DNA of 15,375 bases. Origin: Euryarchaeota archaeon RBG_13_57_23 (GTDB taxonomy: Archaea; Thermoplasmatota; Thermoplasmata; UBA10834). Below are positions 13,642-15,375 of the stretch, piece by piece; within the stretch, counting starts at the first letter, position 1; every line of letters begins with the position of its first letter. The notes under the pieces were generated by a model, which was not told the origin of the DNA, did no database searches, and saw nothing but the letters and a program-made list of their open reading frames with translations. Made by a program: the position numbers and the translations under genes. The stretch is taken from NCBI GenBank assembly GCA_001800675.1, contig MGVW01000008.1:1-15375 (forward strand). Reading direction: 5' to 3'.

Positions 13642-15375
13642 ATGAACGCTATCAGTGATGTAGGTTTGCCCAGCCAGGTCCTATGCATGCTGGATCTCAA
13701 CAAGGGCCCGGGGACGCTGTTCCCTCCGGGTCCCAGCTGCCACGTGCTGGAACCCCACTTGCCCGCGAAGTTCAGCCAGGGAGAAGGAGACATGATGGAC
13801 AAGGGATACATCTCACCGGGAACGTCAGGCCCAGAGAACATCGACGAGTGACTTCCAAGCGTGACGAAAACCCATGGATGAGTCCCGTTCTTGAGGACAT
13901 TCAGATCGTCCCATTCGCGGACTTCGCCCCCGTAGTGCTGCGAGTAGGCGAGCCTTGCCGGAATCAGTTCGCTAGACAGGTTCCACCTGGACCAGGAGTC
14001 GAACACGACCTGAATCATCTCCCAGTCGCCCTGGTGGGGCGACACGGAGTCGAAGAGATAGAAGAACCAGTACTGGATGATGACCGTGTCATTGTCTGAA
14101 GTCATGACGTGGGCGTAGATCTGCGCTTTGTATTGCTCCGTCTCGCGCTCCCTGAGCCGAAGGTAGGAGTCGGTCCGATGAGCCACGAGAGCGGTGGCAT
14201 TGATTGGCTGCTGATCCAAAAGGCCCTTGGTCTTCCTCTCTCTGAGCTCGGACTGGTTCAGCATCGACCATATCTCAACAGGACCGGCGTCCTCGACCTG
14301 GTCAAGATGGATCATAGGGCCGAACTCATGAGCGAGCAACAGCTTGTCAACGAAACCGATCTCGCTCTGGGTCGTTATGCCGAAAGTGACTGTCGCATCA
14401 TCCTCATCGTTGGATCCCAGGAGCCCCACAGAGCTGTCTGACTCCCCGGACGCGTAGCCACTAATGACATCCCCCGAGAAGGTCTCGGTCAGCAGGTCAT
14501 AGAGGATATGCAGAGTGCTCGTGTTCTGATCCTTCTCGCTCCCGCCCCCTTTGACGGGACTGATATCGCAGATGTCGTCAGCCCGGTCGTCGTGATCCCA
14601 GACCTGTACGAGGAGCGGGACCACTCTCGACGAGTCGGGGACGTTCTTCCACATAGAGTACAGCCCGGTGAAGTTCACGTCGTTCACGATCGGGACCTCG
14701 CTCCGGCTCCAGAGACCCATCTCCCATGCGTCCCCTTGCCCACCCTCGGCGACGCCGTCCAGCACCCTCTCCCCAACGGCTATCCTGACAAAGGGGTCCC
14801 ATGGGGTGCGGTCGTCGATGAAGTCCAGCTGCCGGAGACTGTAGAAGACGAAGCGGACACACAGGTCGTGCACCGGGTCGATGTCCTGCGAATCGACCAC
14901 GCCATCTGCATCTGAGTCGAAGAAGACCTCCACGGTGAGAGAGTAGTAGCCAGGGGTAGGCCTTAGCGAGTGGCTGGCAGCGACCTTCCACCGTGCCCCC
15001 GAACAGTCGGCCATGTCAAAGGAGAGGACAGGCACAACCGTGAGCGTCTCAGGCGAGGTGCTCGACGAACCGTAGATAGCATTCGGAATCCGGTCACTGG
15101 TCCGGACGTCCAGCGTGGTCCATCCTCCGGTCCTCCGGCCGAACCCGTCCCAGACACTGAGGTCGAAGTCCATGTCCTCGGGGTATTGCAGGATTGCATC
15201 GATCCTTTGCACGTTTGACGGAACGTTGAACTCGAAGGTCGGACCATCTCTGCCCAAGGGCACCTGCTCGTCGAGGAGGATTGTCACCGTGAGCGTGAAC
15301 ACAGCGCCGACGCTTGAGTTTGGCGCGCAAAACGCGACGGCCTTCCAAAGCCCGGAACGATCGACCGGAACGTTT
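13605..15375 (-). CDS. Large extracellular C2-like and Vps62-like protein, 5' end outside window
   Basis: At least 589 residues are visible. A GTG at 15302 could be a start, but the frame stays open to the window edge and reads like the end of a strand-rich domain (GLWKAVAFCAPNSSVGAVFTLTVT), so the true start is upstream. Visible order: a beta domain, a calcium-type loop DSDADGVVDSQD (near 14884-14918), a C2-like stretch (VRFVFYSLRQLDF, DPFVRIAVG, VVPLLVQVWDHDDRADDICD), then a C-terminal Vps62/DUF946-like domain with YWFFYLFD, HQGDWEMIQVVFD (near 14019-14036), YSQHYGG and HPWVFVTLGSHSSMF. No membrane helix is seen. Acidic calcium-type loops suggest an extracellular protein. The function of Vps62-like domains outside fungi is not established. 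It overlaps the next membrane-protein gene by 37 bases. Confidence 0.85.
   Translation of the reverse strand, partial: NVPVDRSGLWKAVAFCAPNSSVGAVFTLTVTILLDEQVPLGRDGPTFEFNVPSNVQRIDAILQYPEDMDFDLSVWDGFGRRTGGWTTLDVRTSDRIPNAIYGSSSTSPETLTVVPVLSFDMADCSGARWKVAASHSLRPTPGYYSLTVEVFFDSDADGVVDSQDIDPVHDLCVRFVFYSLRQLDFIDDRTPWDPFVRIAVGERVLDGVAEGGQGDAWEMGLWSRSEVPIVNDVNFTGLYSMWKNVPDSSRVVPLLVQVWDHDDRADDICDISPVKGGGSEKDQNTSTLHILYDLLTETFSGDVISGYASGESDSSVGLLGSNDEDDATVTFGITTQSEIGFVDKLLLAHEFGPMIHLDQVEDAGPVEIWSMLNQSELRERKTKGLLDQQPINATALVAHRTDSYLRLRERETEQYKAQIYAHVMTSDNDTVIIQYWFFYLFDSVSPHQGDWEMIQVVFDSWSRWNLSSELIPARLAYSQHYGGEVREWDDLNVLKNGTHPWVFVTLGSHSSMFSGPDVPGEMYPLSIMSPSPWLNFAGKWGSSTWQLGPGGNSVPGPLLRSSMHRTWLGKPTSLIAFIWHEPLHWEARL

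Noticed and set aside
13585..15218. Plus-strand open frames opposite the C2/Vps62-like gene
   Set aside because: Low-complexity, Arg/Pro-rich antisense products without starts or motifs.
15300..15302. GTG 15302 as true start of the C2/Vps62-like gene
   Set aside because: The open frame continues to the window edge with strand-like residues in phase with the domain, and no signal peptide follows the GTG.

Overview
The window reads as a moderately GC-rich archaeal chromosome segment. The clearest marker is an archaeal fibrillarin. Several AT-rich TATA-like boxes sit about 25 bases before a start codon or a short leader, and GTG and TTG starts are common. Two neighbouring genes encode the NADP phosphatase-like and NAD kinase halves that are fused in Methanocaldococcus MJ0917. 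Gene content, including a secreted clostripain-family peptidase, would suit a Thermoplasmatota (Euryarchaeota) lineage, but that placement is inference. I see no tRNA, rRNA, CRISPR array, insertion sequence or phage gene.

Layout. 1-935 (minus): fibrillarin followed two bases later by a NUDIX hydrolase cut by the window edge. 994-2162 (plus): a coiled-coil winged-helix protein, transcribed divergently from fibrillarin across an AT-rich island, then an overlapping pair of small unknown proteins, one acidic and one basic. 2458-5004 (plus): a tight four-gene run of inositol-monophosphatase-family phosphatase, NAD kinase, a two-helix membrane protein with a possible PH-like domain, and a JAMM metalloprotease. 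5073-6780 (minus): a secreted clostripain-family (C11) peptidase preceded by a signal-anchored small protein. 7101-9628 (minus): phosphoglucosamine-mutase-like and bifunctional nucleotidyltransferase/acyltransferase genes overlapping by 4 bases, a UDP-amino-sugar pathway. 9803-11894 (minus): a saccharopine-dehydrogenase-family protein and a GNAT acetyltransferase. 12166-12891 (plus): a 72-residue protein with its own repeat-flanked promoter and a hairpin over its stop codon, then an alkyltransferase-like protein with an altered active site. 13054-15375 (minus): a large secreted C2-like/Vps62-like protein, entering from beyond the right edge, overlapping a five-helix membrane protein.

Most genes are housekeeping or cell-surface functions. 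The points most worth a second look are: the phosphatase/NAD kinase junction, where the first strand of the kinase is encoded upstream of any usable start and joins the phosphatase by a single -1 step; the PCWRV active site in the alkyltransferase-like protein; the C2/Vps62 plus membrane-protein unit; and the repeat-rich control region at 11,981-12,119.
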